A DNA stretch of 64,000 nt from Novosphingobium mangrovisedimenti (lineage in GTDB: Bacteria; Pseudomonadota; Alphaproteobacteria; Sphingomonadales; Sphingomonadaceae). The first letter of the stretch is position 1, and each line of letters begins with the position of its first letter. The position numbers and the translations under genes are program-made. Location of the stretch: assembly GCF_025153475.1 (NCBI RefSeq), contig NZ_JANZXA010000003.1, forward strand, positions 124,001-188,000. Direction: 5' to 3'. Positions 33,624 through 43,126 of this stretch are shown here, piece by piece. Below the pieces are notes generated by a model, which saw only the letters and a program-made list of their open reading frames with translations, was not told where the DNA came from and searched no databases.

Positions 33624-34931
33624 ATGGTTGAACCGCTCAATATAGCACTTGCAGGTCTGGGAACTGTCGGCACCGGGGTCGTCCGTCTGATCGAGACGAA
33701 CGCGGAGCTGATCGCGCGGCGCGCCGGGCGTCCGATCCGCATTGCCGCGGTGAGCGCGCGCGACCGCAGCAAGGATCGGGGCGTCGACTTGTCGCGCTAT
33801 GTCTGGGAAGACGATCCCGCGGCCCTGGCATCGCGCGGCGACGTCGATGTTGTGGTGGAACTGGTCGGTGGTTCGGATGGTCCGGCGCTGACGATGGCGC
33901 GCGGAGCGATCAGCCACGGCAAGGGGCTGGTCACGGCCAACAAGGCGATGATCGCGCACCACGGGCTGGAGCTTGCTGCGGCTGCCGAGCAGGCCGGGGT
34001 CCCGCTCAAGTTCGAAGCTGCGGTCGCCGGCGGCATCCCTGTCATCAAGGGGTTGAGCGAAGGCGCCGCAGCCAATGCCATCGAGCGCGTCTATGGCATC
34101 CTCAACGGCACCTGCAATTACATTCTCTCGACCATGGAAGACACGGGGGCAGACTTCGCCGACGTGCTCGCCGATGCCCAGCGCCTGGGCTATGCCGAGG
34201 CCGATCCGACGTTCGACATCGAGGGTGTCGACGCGGCCCACAAGCTTTCGATCCTGGCGGCGATCGCCTTCGGTGTGCGCCTGCGCTTCGACGCCGTCGA
34301 GACCATGGGCATTTCGCGGGTCAAGGCCGCCGACATCGAACAGGCGCACGCGTTGGGCTATGTCGTTCGCCTGATCGGGACCGCCGCGATCGACCGCAGC
34401 AACGGCACTGCGCGCCTGTACCAGCGGGTGCGTCCGCACCTCGTGCCGTTCGGGCATCCGCTCGCGCACGTCGACGGTCCGACCAACGCGGTCGTCGCCG
34501 AGGGCAATTTCATGGGCCGCCTGCTGTTCCAGGGCGCCGGTGCCGGCGATGGCCCGACGGCAAGCGCCGTCGTGGCCGACATCATCGACATCGCCCGCGG
34601 CGAGAAGGGTGCGGCGTTCTCGATGCCCGCCGGCGAGCTGGAGGCGATGGAGCCCGCCGAGACCGGGCATCGCGTCGGCCGGTCCTATATCCGCTTCACG
34701 GTCCCCGATCGGCCGGGCGTGCTGGCCGACATCACGGCAGCCATGCGCGATGCCAATGTCTCGATCGAAAGCCTGATCCAGAAGGGCGACCCGGACGACG
34801 ATGGCGAAGTGATTCTCGCCCTCGTCACGCACGAAGTGCCTGAAAGCGCGGTGAGCGAGGCCATGCGCATTCTCGAGGGATCGGATAGCCTGACGGCCCA
34901 GCCGCTGGTGATGCAGATCATCGGCGACTGA
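33624..34931 (+). CDS. hom: Homoserine dehydrogenase
   Basis: 435 residues. The N-terminal NAD(P)-binding domain has ALAGLGTVGTGVV; the catalytic domain shows VTANKAMIAHHG, FEAAVAGGIPVIKGLSEG and ILNGTCNYIL, and a C-terminal ACT domain reads FTVPDRPGVLADITAAMRDANVSIESLIQKG. It reduces aspartate semialdehyde to homoserine on the way to threonine, isoleucine and methionine. The ACT domain suggests threonine feedback. The hairpin at its ribosome site is a second possible control. Confidence 0.96.
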   Translation: MVEPLNIALAGLGTVGTGVVRLIETNAELIARRAGRPIRIAAVSARDRSKDRGVDLSRYVWEDDPAALASRGDVDVVVELVGGSDGPALTMARGAISHGKGLVTANKAMIAHHGLELAAAAEQAGVPLKFEAAVAGGIPVIKGLSEGAAANAIERVYGILNGTCNYILSTMEDTGADFADVLADAQRLGYAEADPTFDIEGVDAAHKLSILAAIAFGVRLRFDAVETMGISRVKAADIEQAHALGYVVRLIGTAAIDRSNGTARLYQRVRPHLVPFGHPLAHVDGPTNAVVAEGNFMGRLLFQGAGAGDGPTASAVVADIIDIARGEKGAAFSMPAGELEAMEPAETGHRVGRSYIRFTVPDRPGVLADITAAMRDANVSIESLIQKGDPDDDGEVILALVTHEVPESAVSEAMRILEGSDSLTAQPLVMQIIGD

Positions 34932-34988
34932 GGTGCCGTTCCCTGTGGCCGCCCATATAGCGTGACAGCTTCTCTTTTTCTCTTTGAA

Positions 34989-35073
34989 TCGTCATTGCGA
35001 GGCCCGTAGGGCCGCGGCAATTCAGAGTGCCGTGGCTCCACTCTGGATTGCCTCGCTACGCTCGCAATGACGA
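34989..35073. repeat. Palindromic intergenic repeat, family A, copy 4
   Basis: TCGTCATTGCGAG and CTCGCAATGACGA ends surround GGCCCGTAGGGCC and the inner CAATTCAGAG / CTCTGGATTG pair. It lies between convergent hom and a small secreted-protein gene. Confidence 0.92.
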
Positions 35074-35121
35074 ACGCTTCATTCAAAGGTGTCACGCTCC
35101 AGGGGACGCAGGCCAGGGGGC

Positions 35122-35583
35122 TCAGGGCGCGCGGATTTCGCCTTTGGCGATCCTGTCCGCGTCCGAGCCCGCCGGTGCCTCGGGGATCGAGGACAGGTCG
35201 ATCAGGTAGGGCTGCTCGGGCGGGCACGGGGGCACGAGGCACATGCTGCCCGCAGTGGCCTTGCCCCTGAAAATGCCGGCGCCCGCGACATCCGGCGTGT
35301 GCAGCCTGCCGTCGTTGAGCGCCTCGCGCGAATTCGGGTCTGAATCCGCGGTCGAGGGAATACGGAATTCGTCCTCGTCGGGGGCGCAGACGGTGATCTC
35401 GCCCTGCTTGATCGTGCGCAGGCAATGATTGCGCGAATTATCGGGCGTGAACCGGCCGCCGGCGGACATCATGCGTTCGGCGATGGCCCTGTCCTCTTCG
35501 CTCGGTTCATGCACCGCTTGCGCCATCGCCGGAGCGGGGCCCATGAGGGCGATGGAGAAAAGGACTTTCCAGCTTCTCGACAA
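35122..35583 (-). CDS. Small secreted hypothetical protein
   Basis: 153 residues with a signal peptide (KVLFSIALMGPAPAMAQA). The mature part is acidic and contains CLRTIKQGEITVCAPDEDEFRIP and SMCLVPPCPPEQPYLIDL; the paired cysteines suggest disulfides. No known family. The start is a TTG at 35583 with AGAGGAAG about 6 nt upstream; no better ATG exists before the signal peptide. It is convergent with hom and divergent from glpX. Confidence 0.65.
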   Translation of the reverse strand: MSRSWKVLFSIALMGPAPAMAQAVHEPSEEDRAIAERMMSAGGRFTPDNSRNHCLRTIKQGEITVCAPDEDEFRIPSTADSDPNSREALNDGRLHTPDVAGAGIFRGKATAGSMCLVPPCPPEQPYLIDLSSIPEAPAGSDADRIAKGEIRAP

Positions 35584-35643
35584 TTCAACTTCCTCTGTCT
35601 AAGCGGTCCGAACCTTTCCTCCCTGGATTAATCCGGAGTGAAC

Positions 35644-36627
35644 ATGTCCAAGAAGCCGACTCCCGCAAGTAAAGTACTCGATCGCGTCCTCGTCCTCGAA
35701 ATGGTCCGTGTTACCGAAGCCGCGGCCATCGCCGCTTCGCACCTAGTCGGACGCGGCGACGAGAAGGCGGCCGATCATGCCGCCGTAGAAGCCATGCGCA
35801 AGGCTTTTGACGAACTCTATATGGATGGCACGGTCGTCATCGGCGAAGGCGAGCGGGACGAAGCCCCGATGCTCTTCATCGGCGAGAAGGTCGGCGGCGC
35901 ACCCGGCAAGGGCCCCAAGATCGACATCGCGCTCGATCCGCTGGAAGGAACCACCATTACCGCCAAGGCCGGGCCCAATGCGCTTGCCGTGCTGGCGGCA
36001 GCCGAAGAAGGCGGCCTGCTCAACGCGCCCGACGTCTACATGGACAAGATCGCGGTCGGCCCCGGTTATCCCGAGGGCGTGATCGACCTCGACAAGACGC
36101 CGACCGAGAACGTCAAGGCCGTCGCCGCGGCCAAGGGCGTCAAGCCGGAAGAGATCATCGTCTGCGTGCTCGATCGCCCGCGCCATGAAGCGCTGATCGC
36201 GGAGCTGCGCGGCCTCGGCTGCGGTGTGGTGCTGATCGGTGACGGCGACGTCGCCGGCGTGATCGCGGTGACCGACGAGAACACCACGGTAGACATGTAC
36301 ATGGGTTCCGGCGGCGCGCCCGAGGGCGTGCTGGCTGCGGCCGCGCTGCGTTGCGTCGGCGGCCAGTTCAACGGCCGCCTGCTGTTCCGCAACGACGACG
36401 AGCGCGCCCGCGCCCGCAAGTGGGGCATCACCGACCTCAACAAGATCTACAAGCTCGAGGAACTGGCCAAGGGCGACTGCATCTTCGCGGCGACCGGCGT
36501 GACCAGCGGCTCGCTGCTCGAAGGCGTCAAGCACCTCAAGGGCGGCAAGATGACCACCGAAAGCGTCGTCATGCGCGCCAGCTCGGGCACCGTGCGCTGG
36601 ATCAAGGGCGAGCATCGCGCCTCCTGA
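35644..36627 (+). CDS. glpX: Class II fructose-bisphosphatase
   Basis: 327 residues in the GlpX family. VVIGEGERDEAPMLFIGEKVG contains the metal-binding acids, DIALDPLEGTT the sugar-phosphate and metal site, and GSGGAPEGVLAAAALRCVGGQFNGRLLF the C-terminal substrate loop. It hydrolyses fructose-1,6-bisphosphate in gluconeogenesis. The ATG at 35644 with CGGAG 6 nt before it is preferred over a GTG two codons earlier. A terminator hairpin follows. Confidence 0.94.
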   Translation: MSKKPTPASKVLDRVLVLEMVRVTEAAAIAASHLVGRGDEKAADHAAVEAMRKAFDELYMDGTVVIGEGERDEAPMLFIGEKVGGAPGKGPKIDIALDPLEGTTITAKAGPNALAVLAAAEEGGLLNAPDVYMDKIAVGPGYPEGVIDLDKTPTENVKAVAAAKGVKPEEIIVCVLDRPRHEALIAELRGLGCGVVLIGDGDVAGVIAVTDENTTVDMYMGSGGAPEGVLAAAALRCVGGQFNGRLLFRNDDERARARKWGITDLNKIYKLEELAKGDCIFAATGVTSGSLLEGVKHLKGGKMTTESVVMRASSGTVRWIKGEHRAS

Positions 36628-36656
36628 CCAGTCGCGTTATTGCGCGTAACGGTTTG

Positions 36657-36693
36657 AAAAGGCCGGTTCCGGGCTGTCCGGGGCCGGCCTTTG
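36657..36693 (+). terminator. Terminator after glpX
   Basis: AAGGCCGG...CCGGCCTT stem closing a 17-nt loop is followed by TGCCTTT, 30 bp after the glpX stop and before the PRPP synthetase promoter region. Confidence 0.75.
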
Positions 36694-36801
36694 CCTTTCC
36701 GCTCGCCGGTGAAAACGTTGCACGCTCTCTTGCAATCGCGCGATGCGAGGCTAGACGCGGGCGCGACCAGCCCGCTCCTTCGGGCCGTTTGGGGATTCGC
36801 C

Positions 36802-37737
36802 ATGAAGATCATGTCCGGTAACAGCAACCTTCCGCTTGCACGCGCGATCGCGGGCTATCTGGAATTGCCGCTTACCGACGCGAGCGTGCGCCGCTTCGCC
36901 GACGAAGAGATCTTCGTGGAAATCCACGAGAATGTGCGTGGCGAGGATGTCTTCGTGGTGCAGCCGACCAGCTACCCCGCGAACGACAACCTGATGGAAC
37001 TGCTGATCTGCATCGATGCGCTGCGTCGCGCCTCGGCCAAGCGCATCACGGCGGTGGTTCCCTACTTCGGCTATGCCCGCCAGGACCGCAAGCCGGGCCC
37101 GCGCACGCCGATCTCGGCCAAGCTCGTCGCCAACCTGATTACCGAGGCCGGCGCCGATCGCGTGCTTTCGGTCGATCTTCACGCGGGCCAGATCCAGGGC
37201 TTCTTCGACATCCCGACCGACAACCTCTTCGCGGCTCCCGTGATGGCGGCGGACATCCAGGCCCGCTACGGCGATCAGTCGCTGATGGTGGTCTCGCCCG
37301 ACGTCGGCGGCGTGGTGCGCGCCCGTGCGCTGGCCAAGCGCCTCGACAATGCGCCGCTGGCCATCGTCGACAAGCGTCGCGATCGTCCGGGTCAGTCGGA
37401 AGTGATGAACATCATCGGTGACGTGAAGGGGCGCGCCTGCATCCTGATCGACGACATCATCGATTCGGGCGGCACGCTGTGCAACGCCGCGCAGGCGTTG
37501 ATGGACGAAGGCGCGACGAGCGTTACCGCCTACATCACGCACGGCGTGCTGTCGGGCGCGGCTGTCTCGCGCGTGAGCAATTCCGCGCTCAAGGAACTGG
37601 TTATCACCGATTCGATCCAGGCGACCGAAGCGGCGCAGCAGTCCGATCGCATCCGCATCCTGACGATCGCGCCGCTGGTGGGTGAAGCCATCCGCCGCAT
37701 TGCCGACGAAAGCTCGGTTTCCAGCCTGTTCGACTGA
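36802..37737 (+). CDS. prs: Ribose-phosphate pyrophosphokinase
   Basis: 311 residues, the standard length. It has [68 protein letters not shown] (ATP site), [13 protein letters not shown], and the PRPP-binding loop [13 protein letters not shown]. It makes 5-phosphoribosyl diphosphate from ribose-5-phosphate and ATP for nucleotides, histidine and tryptophan. The ATG at 36802 with GGGGA upstream matches family starts; a longer frame to 36691 does not. Confidence 0.96.
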   Translation: MKIMSGNSNLPLARAIAGYLELPLTDASVRRFADEEIFVEIHENVRGEDVFVVQPTSYPANDNLMELLICIDALRRASAKRITAVVPYFGYARQDRKPGPRTPISAKLVANLITEAGADRVLSVDLHAGQIQGFFDIPTDNLFAAPVMAADIQARYGDQSLMVVSPDVGGVVRARALAKRLDNAPLAIVDKRRDRPGQSEVMNIIGDVKGRACILIDDIIDSGGTLCNAAQALMDEGATSVTAYITHGVLSGAAVSRVSNSALKELVITDSIQATEAAQQSDRIRILTIAPLVGEAIRRIADESSVSSLFD

Positions 37738-37780
37738 TCGTTTTCGGGGGCGCGTGCGGCCAGCGTCGCACGCGTTCCGT

Positions 37781-38725
37781 TTATTCCCAGGGCCGGGCCT
37801 CGCCGGGGGCGAGCCGCTTGAGCGCTTCGAGCCGCCGGGCCTGCCGTGATTCGAGTGCGAGCGTCATGATCGGCTGCGGCGTCGCGGCGAACTGACGCGG
37901 CGACATTCCGAACAGTTCTGTGAACTCGTGGATCAGGTGGCTTTCGTCGTAGTAGCGAAGCGCCATCTCGCTGCCTTCTTCCGAATCGGCAACGCCGCGA
38001 AGCTGGCTGGCCATGTCGAGCGCGCGTGCGCGGCGCAGCACCTGCTTGGGGGGCATGCCGAAATCGCGGTTGGCCACGCGTTCCAGCTTGCGGCGCTCGA
38101 CCCCGCAGCGCTCGGCGGCCTCGCTGACCGTCATGGAGGGGTTGCTGAACGCGATCTCCTCGAACTGCGTTGCGATCGGGTCGGGCAGGCGCCCGTCCAT
38201 GTGCTCGACGCGCTTGCGGCACAGGCCTTCGAGTATCTGCAGCCATTCCTCGGGCGAGGCATCCAGTTCCAGCATCGACAGGGCCCGGCTCACCGGCGAG
38301 GTAACGGTGCCGGTCGGGACCAGCCGGTCGAGAAAGTCGCCGATTCGCGGGCCACGCAAGGCCGTGCAGGCGCCTGGACGCACGACGAACCCCACGCTGA
38401 TGAAGCTGCCGGTCACGCTGACCGGCATGCGTCTGGTCTGCGGTCCGAAGAACAGCGATGCGCGCCCGAACGCCTCGGGCCCGGTGGCGGTCTCGGCCGT
38501 CCAGTCGCCGGCGAGCTGGATGCGAATGCAGGCGGTGTCGTTGAAAAGGCCGCACGACAGCGTGTAGTCGGCCGGCACCTCGACTTTCGTCACGTAGAGC
38601 CTGCCGATCCACGGCGCCAGGTCGGGCGCCGGTGCGCGATTATAGGACAGCGGTTGCCCGTCCTTCGTAACCCCCTGTTCCGGCGCGATTGATGTATCGA
38701 ACGCCGGGCGTTTCCTGCGGTTCAT
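37781..38725 (-). CDS. AraC family transcriptional regulator
   Basis: 314 residues. A C-terminal AraC HTH begins TVSEAAERCGVERRKLERVANRDFGMPPKQVLRRARALDMASQL and ends YYDESHLIHEFTELFGMSPRQFAATP. The N-terminal half (about 1-190) is a large sensor-like domain. The ATG at 38725 gives MNRRKRPAF; the frame extends further upstream, so the start is moderately secure. It is divergent from the histidinol-phosphatase-like gene. Effector and targets are unknown. A second, related AraC gene lies at 41002. Confidence 0.85.
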   Translation of the reverse strand: MNRRKRPAFDTSIAPEQGVTKDGQPLSYNRAPAPDLAPWIGRLYVTKVEVPADYTLSCGLFNDTACIRIQLAGDWTAETATGPEAFGRASLFFGPQTRRMPVSVTGSFISVGFVVRPGACTALRGPRIGDFLDRLVPTGTVTSPVSRALSMLELDASPEEWLQILEGLCRKRVEHMDGRLPDPIATQFEEIAFSNPSMTVSEAAERCGVERRKLERVANRDFGMPPKQVLRRARALDMASQLRGVADSEEGSEMALRYYDESHLIHEFTELFGMSPRQFAATPQPIMTLALESRQARRLEALKRLAPGEARPWE

Positions 38726-38893
38726 GCCACACTCTTGCCGCGACCTGTCAGGAATGGAAATACGCTGAGGGGGCTGTTCCCGCAACGTGTGAAAACCCAC
38801 ATTAGACGTGTTGGGGGCTGCCATTTTCTTACAGGCCCCGTGTTTTCGCCGGAAAACTTGACCGGATCGGGGGCAGGTAGGCACAGGAAGGCC

Positions 38894-39676
38894 ATGAAGA
38901 TCGAACAAGACATTGCTCTGGCCGTGAGGCTTGCCGACGCGGCAGGTGACGCGATTCGCCCCCATTTTCGCAGCGGCCTGAGCGCCGAACGCAAGGAGGA
39001 TGCTTCGCCGGTGACAATTGCCGACCGCGCGGCCGAGGAAGCCATGCGGCGGATCCTGCAGGCCGAGGCGGCACGCGACACGATCATCGGCGAGGAGTTC
39101 GGCACCGTCGAAGGGTCATCGGGACGGACCTGGGTGCTCGATCCGATCGACGGGACGGTATCCTTCATTGCCGGGCGGCCGATCTTCGGCACGCTCATCT
39201 CGCTGCTGGTCGACGGCTGGCCGGTGCTCGGGATCATCGACCAGCCGATTCTGGGGGAACGCTGGATCGGGGCCAGCGGGCGGCCGACCACCTTCAACGG
39301 CAAGCCGGTTCGCACGCGCCCGTGCCGGGAACTGTCCGAGGCCATGCTGGCGACGACAGGGCCGCAGTATTTCGACGATCACCAGGGAGACCATTTCATG
39401 GCCCTGGCGGCGCGCACCGATCATCGGCGCATGATGATGGGCGGTGATTGCTACAACTACGGGCTGCTGGCTAGCGGGCAGATCGATCTGGTCTGCGAAG
39501 CCGGGCTGAAGTTGCATGACTGGGCCGCGCTGGTGCCCGTCGTGGAAGGGGCGGGTGGCACGATGTGCGACTGGAACGGGGACCCACTCCATGCCGCTTC
39601 CGAAGGGCACGTGCTGGCGATCGGCGATCCCGCGCGGCTCGAGGATGTCGTCGAAGCGCTGGCCTGCCACCACTAG
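38894..39676 (+). CDS. Inositol monophosphatase family, probable histidinol-phosphatase
   Basis: 260 residues with the IMPase motifs: EEFG (metal Glu), WVLDPIDGTVSFIAGRPIFGTLISLL and a C-terminal LKLHDWAALVPVVEGAGG. The IDGT-SFI variant and the LHDWAALVPVVEGAGG ending match HisN-type histidinol-phosphatases, which complete the histidine pathway's phosphatase step in alphaproteobacteria. An inositol or 3'-phosphoadenosine phosphatase role is an alternative. The next gene starts 3 bp later. Confidence 0.88.
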   Translation: MKIEQDIALAVRLADAAGDAIRPHFRSGLSAERKEDASPVTIADRAAEEAMRRILQAEAARDTIIGEEFGTVEGSSGRTWVLDPIDGTVSFIAGRPIFGTLISLLVDGWPVLGIIDQPILGERWIGASGRPTTFNGKPVRTRPCRELSEAMLATTGPQYFDDHQGDHFMALAARTDHRRMMMGGDCYNYGLLASGQIDLVCEAGLKLHDWAALVPVVEGAGGTMCDWNGDPLHAASEGHVLAIGDPARLEDVVEALACHH

Positions 39677-39678
39677 GC

Positions 39679-40116
39679 ATGGACCAGCGCAGGCGGCTGT
39701 TCGTCTACGGTACCCTGCAGCCGCAGGCCTCTACGCGCATGGGCCGATGGGTCGGGGCGCGGTTGGAGCATGCGCAAGCGGCCACCGTTCCCGGCCGGCT
39801 CTTTGCCATTCGTGGCGGCAACGGCTGGTTTCCGGCGCTGGTGCCGGCCAAGTCCGGCGCGCGCGTGCGCGGCACCTTGTGCGACCTCGTGCTCGCGCCG
39901 GGCGATCTGGCGCGGCTGGACCGCTACGAAGGGCGTGAGTACAGGCGTATGGGCCTGCCGGTCCGGACGGACGACGGGACCGTCCGGCAGGCGCAGGTCT
40001 ATCTTTGGCGGATCGCCTTGCCGCCCGCTTCCCCGGTGATCGGGGACGGCGACTTTCTGGACTGGCTGCGTCGCACCCGCCGCGCGTCTTTCACCACGCC
40101 GCGCAATGGCGCCTGA
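39679..40116 (+). CDS. Gamma-glutamylcyclotransferase (AIG2-like) family protein
   Basis: 145 residues. The N-terminal FVYGTLQP motif is the hallmark glycine-containing loop of the GGCT fold, followed by [18 protein letters not shown] and [16 protein letters not shown], which carries the catalytic Glu. The family cyclises gamma-glutamyl groups to 5-oxoproline, although many bacterial members are untested. It starts 3 bp after the phosphatase, so the two are cotranscribed. Confidence 0.88.
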   Translation: MDQRRRLFVYGTLQPQASTRMGRWVGARLEHAQAATVPGRLFAIRGGNGWFPALVPAKSGARVRGTLCDLVLAPGDLARLDRYEGREYRRMGLPVRTDDGTVRQAQVYLWRIALPPASPVIGDGDFLDWLRRTRRASFTTPRNGA

Positions 40117-40286
40117 GCAGCTCGGAGCGGACGCCGGCTCGAAACCCTTGCCTTTCCGCCCGTCCCGCACTAAAGGCCCGCCCTTCAATCGACACGGTTG
40201 AGTCTTTTCACAAAGAGATTCGCGGGTCGGCCTGGCGAAAAGGGCTGCCAGGGCTGACCGGACGTGTCCCTGACAAGGAGACGAAA

Positions 40287-40490
40287 ATGCCCAAGTTGAA
40301 GACCAAGAGCGGTGTGAAGAAGCGCTTCAAGATCACCGCGTCGGGCAAGGTGAAGCACGGCGTTGCCGGTAAGCGCCACCGCCTGATCAGCCACAACGGC
40401 AAGTACATCCGCCAGAATCGCGGCACCGAGGTCATTTCCGACGCCGATGCCAAGACGATCAAGAAGTGGGCGCCCTACGGGCTCAACTAA
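40287..40490 (+). CDS. rpmI: 50S ribosomal protein L35
   Basis: 67 residues, [22 protein letters not shown]-like [19 protein letters not shown] and a C-terminal KKWAPYGLN; the full-length L35. AAGGAGACGAAA precedes the ATG. It is followed after 13 bp by rplT. infC, often just upstream in other bacteria, is not present here. Confidence 0.97.
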   Translation: MPKLKTKSGVKKRFKITASGKVKHGVAGKRHRLISHNGKYIRQNRGTEVISDADAKTIKKWAPYGLN

Positions 40491-40503
40491 GGAGTACTGA
40501 CCG

Positions 40504-40863
40504 ATGAGCCGTATCAAGAGGGGTGTCACCACCCGCGCCAAGCACAAGCGTATTCTGGACCAGGCCAAGGGCTACCGCGGCCGCCGCAAGAATACGATCC
40601 GCGTCGCCCGCCAGGCCGTCGAAAAGGCCGGCCAGTACGCGTACCGCGACCGCAAGGTTAAGAAGCGCAATTTCCGCGCCCTGTGGATCCAGCGCATCAA
40701 CGCTGCCGTCCGCAACGAAGGCCTCACCTACTCGCAGTTCATGCATGGCGTTAAGCTCGCCGGCATCGAGCTCGACCGCAAGGCGATGGCCGATCTGGCT
40801 ATGAACGAGGGCTCCGTGTTCTCGGCCGTGATCGCGCAGGCCAAGGCGGCACTGCCGGCCTGA
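40504..40863 (+). CDS. rplT: 50S ribosomal protein L20
   Basis: 119 residues, the family length. It has the basic N-terminal [33 protein letters not shown] and the globular C-terminal [43 protein letters not shown]. It binds 23S rRNA early in assembly and in some bacteria represses its own operon. It is cotranscribed with rpmI and ends before a strong terminator. Confidence 0.98.
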   Translation: MSRIKRGVTTRAKHKRILDQAKGYRGRRKNTIRVARQAVEKAGQYAYRDRKVKKRNFRALWIQRINAAVRNEGLTYSQFMHGVKLAGIELDRKAMADLAMNEGSVFSAVIAQAKAALPA

Positions 40864-40875
40864 TCGCATCAGGAC

Positions 40876-40905
40876 TTCCGTTCGGATGGCAGCATCCGGA
40901 CGGAA
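40876..40905 (+). other. Stem-loop after rplT
   Basis: TTCCGTTCGGATG and CATCCGGACGGAA pair (one G-U or mismatch) around a GCAG loop, immediately before the main terminator. It may protect the mRNA 3' end. Confidence 0.5.
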
Positions 40906-40910
40906 ATGAT

Positions 40911-40948
40911 AAAAAGGGGCGCAGACGGAACCGTCTGCGCCCCTTTTT
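40911..40948. terminator. Strong terminator of rpmI-rplT
   Basis: An 18-bp perfect stem AAAAAGGGGCGCAGACGG / CCGTCTGCGCCCCTTTTT with a two-base turn ends in TTTTT, 48 bp after rplT. Confidence 0.95.
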
Positions 40949-41001
40949 GTTGCGTGTTGAGGAGTTTGTCGTAGTATCTCTTATTTTGAGAACGGTTACA
41001 G

Positions 41002-41892
41002 ATGCCCCCGAGCTGTAAGGTCTCAGCGCAATACATGCGCACGGCTCCCGTGTTGCAACGCTATTTCGCGAGCGTATTCTTGATCGAGGTCGAAGTCGCG
41101 GACGGTGATTTCGTCGAGGACTTCATGTTTCCGGACTGGGCGGCGATGCGGTTCAATCGCGAGCCCACGGTTACCGGGAACACGCGCGGCGGGGCCAATG
41201 TCGGGCAATCGGCGTTTTCCGTATCGGGTCCACGCTCGCAGGAAGCCTGCATCCGGACGGGCAATCTGCGGCAGTGGGGCGTGCTCGTTCATCCGCTGGG
41301 CTGGGCGCTGCTGGTGGGCAAGCCCGCGCATGAATATGCCAATGGCCTGGCCGACGGAATGACCGACCCGGTTTTCGCCCGCTTCCGGCCGCTTGCCGAG
41401 ACCCTGTTCGGTCCCGAACCCGATACGGACGGCGAATTGCAGCGGCTCACGGCGTTTTTCGCCGGCCTGGAGCCGCTCCATGAACCGGCGGAGGCCAGCA
41501 TCGCCAGGGTCTATGACGCCGTGCAGGATCCGGAGATCGATTCCGTGCCCCAGCTGGCCGATCGCGCGGGGATCAGTCGCCGCACGCTCGAGCGTCTGTG
41601 CCAGCGCACTTTCGGTTTTCCGCCCAAGATGTTGCTGCGCCGCCAGCGGTTCCTGCGCAGTCTGATCGACTTCACCGTCGATCCCTCGCTGAAATGGGTC
41701 GGCGCGCTTGACGCGACCTATCACGATCAGGCCCAGTTCGTGCGGGATTTCCGCGAGTTCATGGGGATGACGCCGAGCGAATACGGGCAGCGCGAAAAGC
41801 CCGTCGTGGAGCCGGTCGTCCATGCGCGCGTGCGCTACTTGCGCGAAACGATGCAGGGCTTCGACAAGGCGGCACGGTTGGCAGGGGCCTAG
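41002..41892 (+). CDS. AraC family transcriptional regulator
   Basis: 296 residues. The C-terminal HTH has VPQLADRAGISRRTLERLCQRTFGFPPKMLLRRQRFLRSL and YHDQAQFVRDFREFMGMTPSEYGQ. The N-terminal region resembles a ligand-binding domain (GVLVHPLGWALLVGKPAHEYAN). By eye it is a cousin of the AraC gene at 37781 in the HTH part. It lies between rplT and pheS, after a strong terminator, so it is probably an independent transcription unit inserted in a translation gene cluster. Confidence 0.88.
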   Translation: MPPSCKVSAQYMRTAPVLQRYFASVFLIEVEVADGDFVEDFMFPDWAAMRFNREPTVTGNTRGGANVGQSAFSVSGPRSQEACIRTGNLRQWGVLVHPLGWALLVGKPAHEYANGLADGMTDPVFARFRPLAETLFGPEPDTDGELQRLTAFFAGLEPLHEPAEASIARVYDAVQDPEIDSVPQLADRAGISRRTLERLCQRTFGFPPKMLLRRQRFLRSLIDFTVDPSLKWVGALDATYHDQAQFVRDFREFMGMTPSEYGQREKPVVEPVVHARVRYLRETMQGFDKAARLAGA

Positions 41893-41997
41893 CCGGGGCC
41901 CGGTCTCGTCGGCGCCGTGCCCTCTTCCGTTGCGATTTGCGCACGAGGCTCCTAAGGACCGCCGCGCAACATCGAACAACATTCAGGCAGACGACCA

Positions 41998-43095
41998 GTG
42001 GATTACGCAGCAACCGGCCAGGAAGCCCTTTCGCGCATCGAAGGAGCTTCGGATCTCGAGACGGTAGAGGCGCTGCGGGTCGAGTTTCTGGGCAAGCAGG
42101 GCTCCATCTCGGGCCTGCTCAAGACTCTGGGTAAGCTGACCCCCGACGAGCGCAAGGTAGAGGGGCCCAAGATCCACGGCCTGCGCGAAAGCGTCACTGC
42201 CGCGCTGGCGGCGCGCAAGCAGGCGCTGGAGGATGCGGCGCTCGAAGCGCGGCTGGCGGCCGAGACCATCGACCTTTCGCTGCCGGCGCCGGAAATGCCG
42301 CAGGGTTCGGTCCATCCGGTCTCGCAGGTCATGGACGAACTGGCCGAGATCTTCGCCGACATGGGCTTTGCCGTCGCTACCGGTCCCGAGATCGAAGACG
42401 ACTGGCACAACTTCACCGCGCTCAACATGCCCGAGAGCCACCCGGCGCGGGCCATGCACGACACGTTCTATTTCCCGGACCGCGATGCCAAGGACCGCGA
42501 GATGGTGCTGCGCACGCACACCTCTCCGGTGCAGATCCGTACGATGCTGTCCGACAGCGCGCCGCTGCGCATCATCGCGCCGGGCCGCGTCTACCGCTCG
42601 GACAGCGATGCCACGCACACGCCGATGTTCCACCAGATCGAAGCGCTGGTGATCGACCGGGATATCCACCTCGGCCACCTCAAGTGGACGCTGGAAACGT
42701 TCCTCAGGGCTTTTTTCGAGCGCGACGACGTGGTCCTGCGCCTGCGCCCGAGCTACTTCCCCTTCACCGAGCCTTCGGTGGAAGTCGACGTCGGCTATGC
42801 CAACGAAGGCGGGCGCCGCGTCGTCGGCGGCTCGGGCGATGCGCCGGGCCATGCCTGGATGGAAGTGCTCGGCTCGGGCATGGTCAATCGCCGCGTGATC
42901 GAAGCCGGCGGGCTCGATCCCGATGAATGGCAGGGCTTCGCCTTCGGCATCGGCGTCGACCGTCTTGCCATGCTGAAATACGGCATGGACGACCTGCGCG
43001 CCTTCTTCGACGGCGATGTACGCTGGCTCTCCCACTACGGATTCTCCGCCCTCGACGTGCCGACCCTTTCGGGCGGCGTCGGTACGCCGGCCTGA
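41998..43095 (+). CDS. pheS: Phenylalanyl-tRNA synthetase alpha chain
   Basis: 365 residues. The N-terminal coiled-coil arm ([31 protein letters not shown]) is followed by the class II catalytic domain with [55 protein letters not shown] (motif 2) and [22 protein letters not shown] (motif 3). It forms an alpha2beta2 enzyme with PheT that charges tRNA-Phe. The start is a GTG with a weak AGGCAG site. Confidence 0.97.
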   Translation: MDYAATGQEALSRIEGASDLETVEALRVEFLGKQGSISGLLKTLGKLTPDERKVEGPKIHGLRESVTAALAARKQALEDAALEARLAAETIDLSLPAPEMPQGSVHPVSQVMDELAEIFADMGFAVATGPEIEDDWHNFTALNMPESHPARAMHDTFYFPDRDAKDREMVLRTHTSPVQIRTMLSDSAPLRIIAPGRVYRSDSDATHTPMFHQIEALVIDRDIHLGHLKWTLETFLRAFFERDDVVLRLRPSYFPFTEPSVEVDVGYANEGGRRVVGGSGDAPGHAWMEVLGSGMVNRRVIEAGGLDPDEWQGFAFGIGVDRLAMLKYGMDDLRAFFDGDVRWLSHYGFSALDVPTLSGGVGTPA

Positions 43096-43126
43096 TTCGG
43101 CTGGATCGCGGAAGGAAACAGAAACG

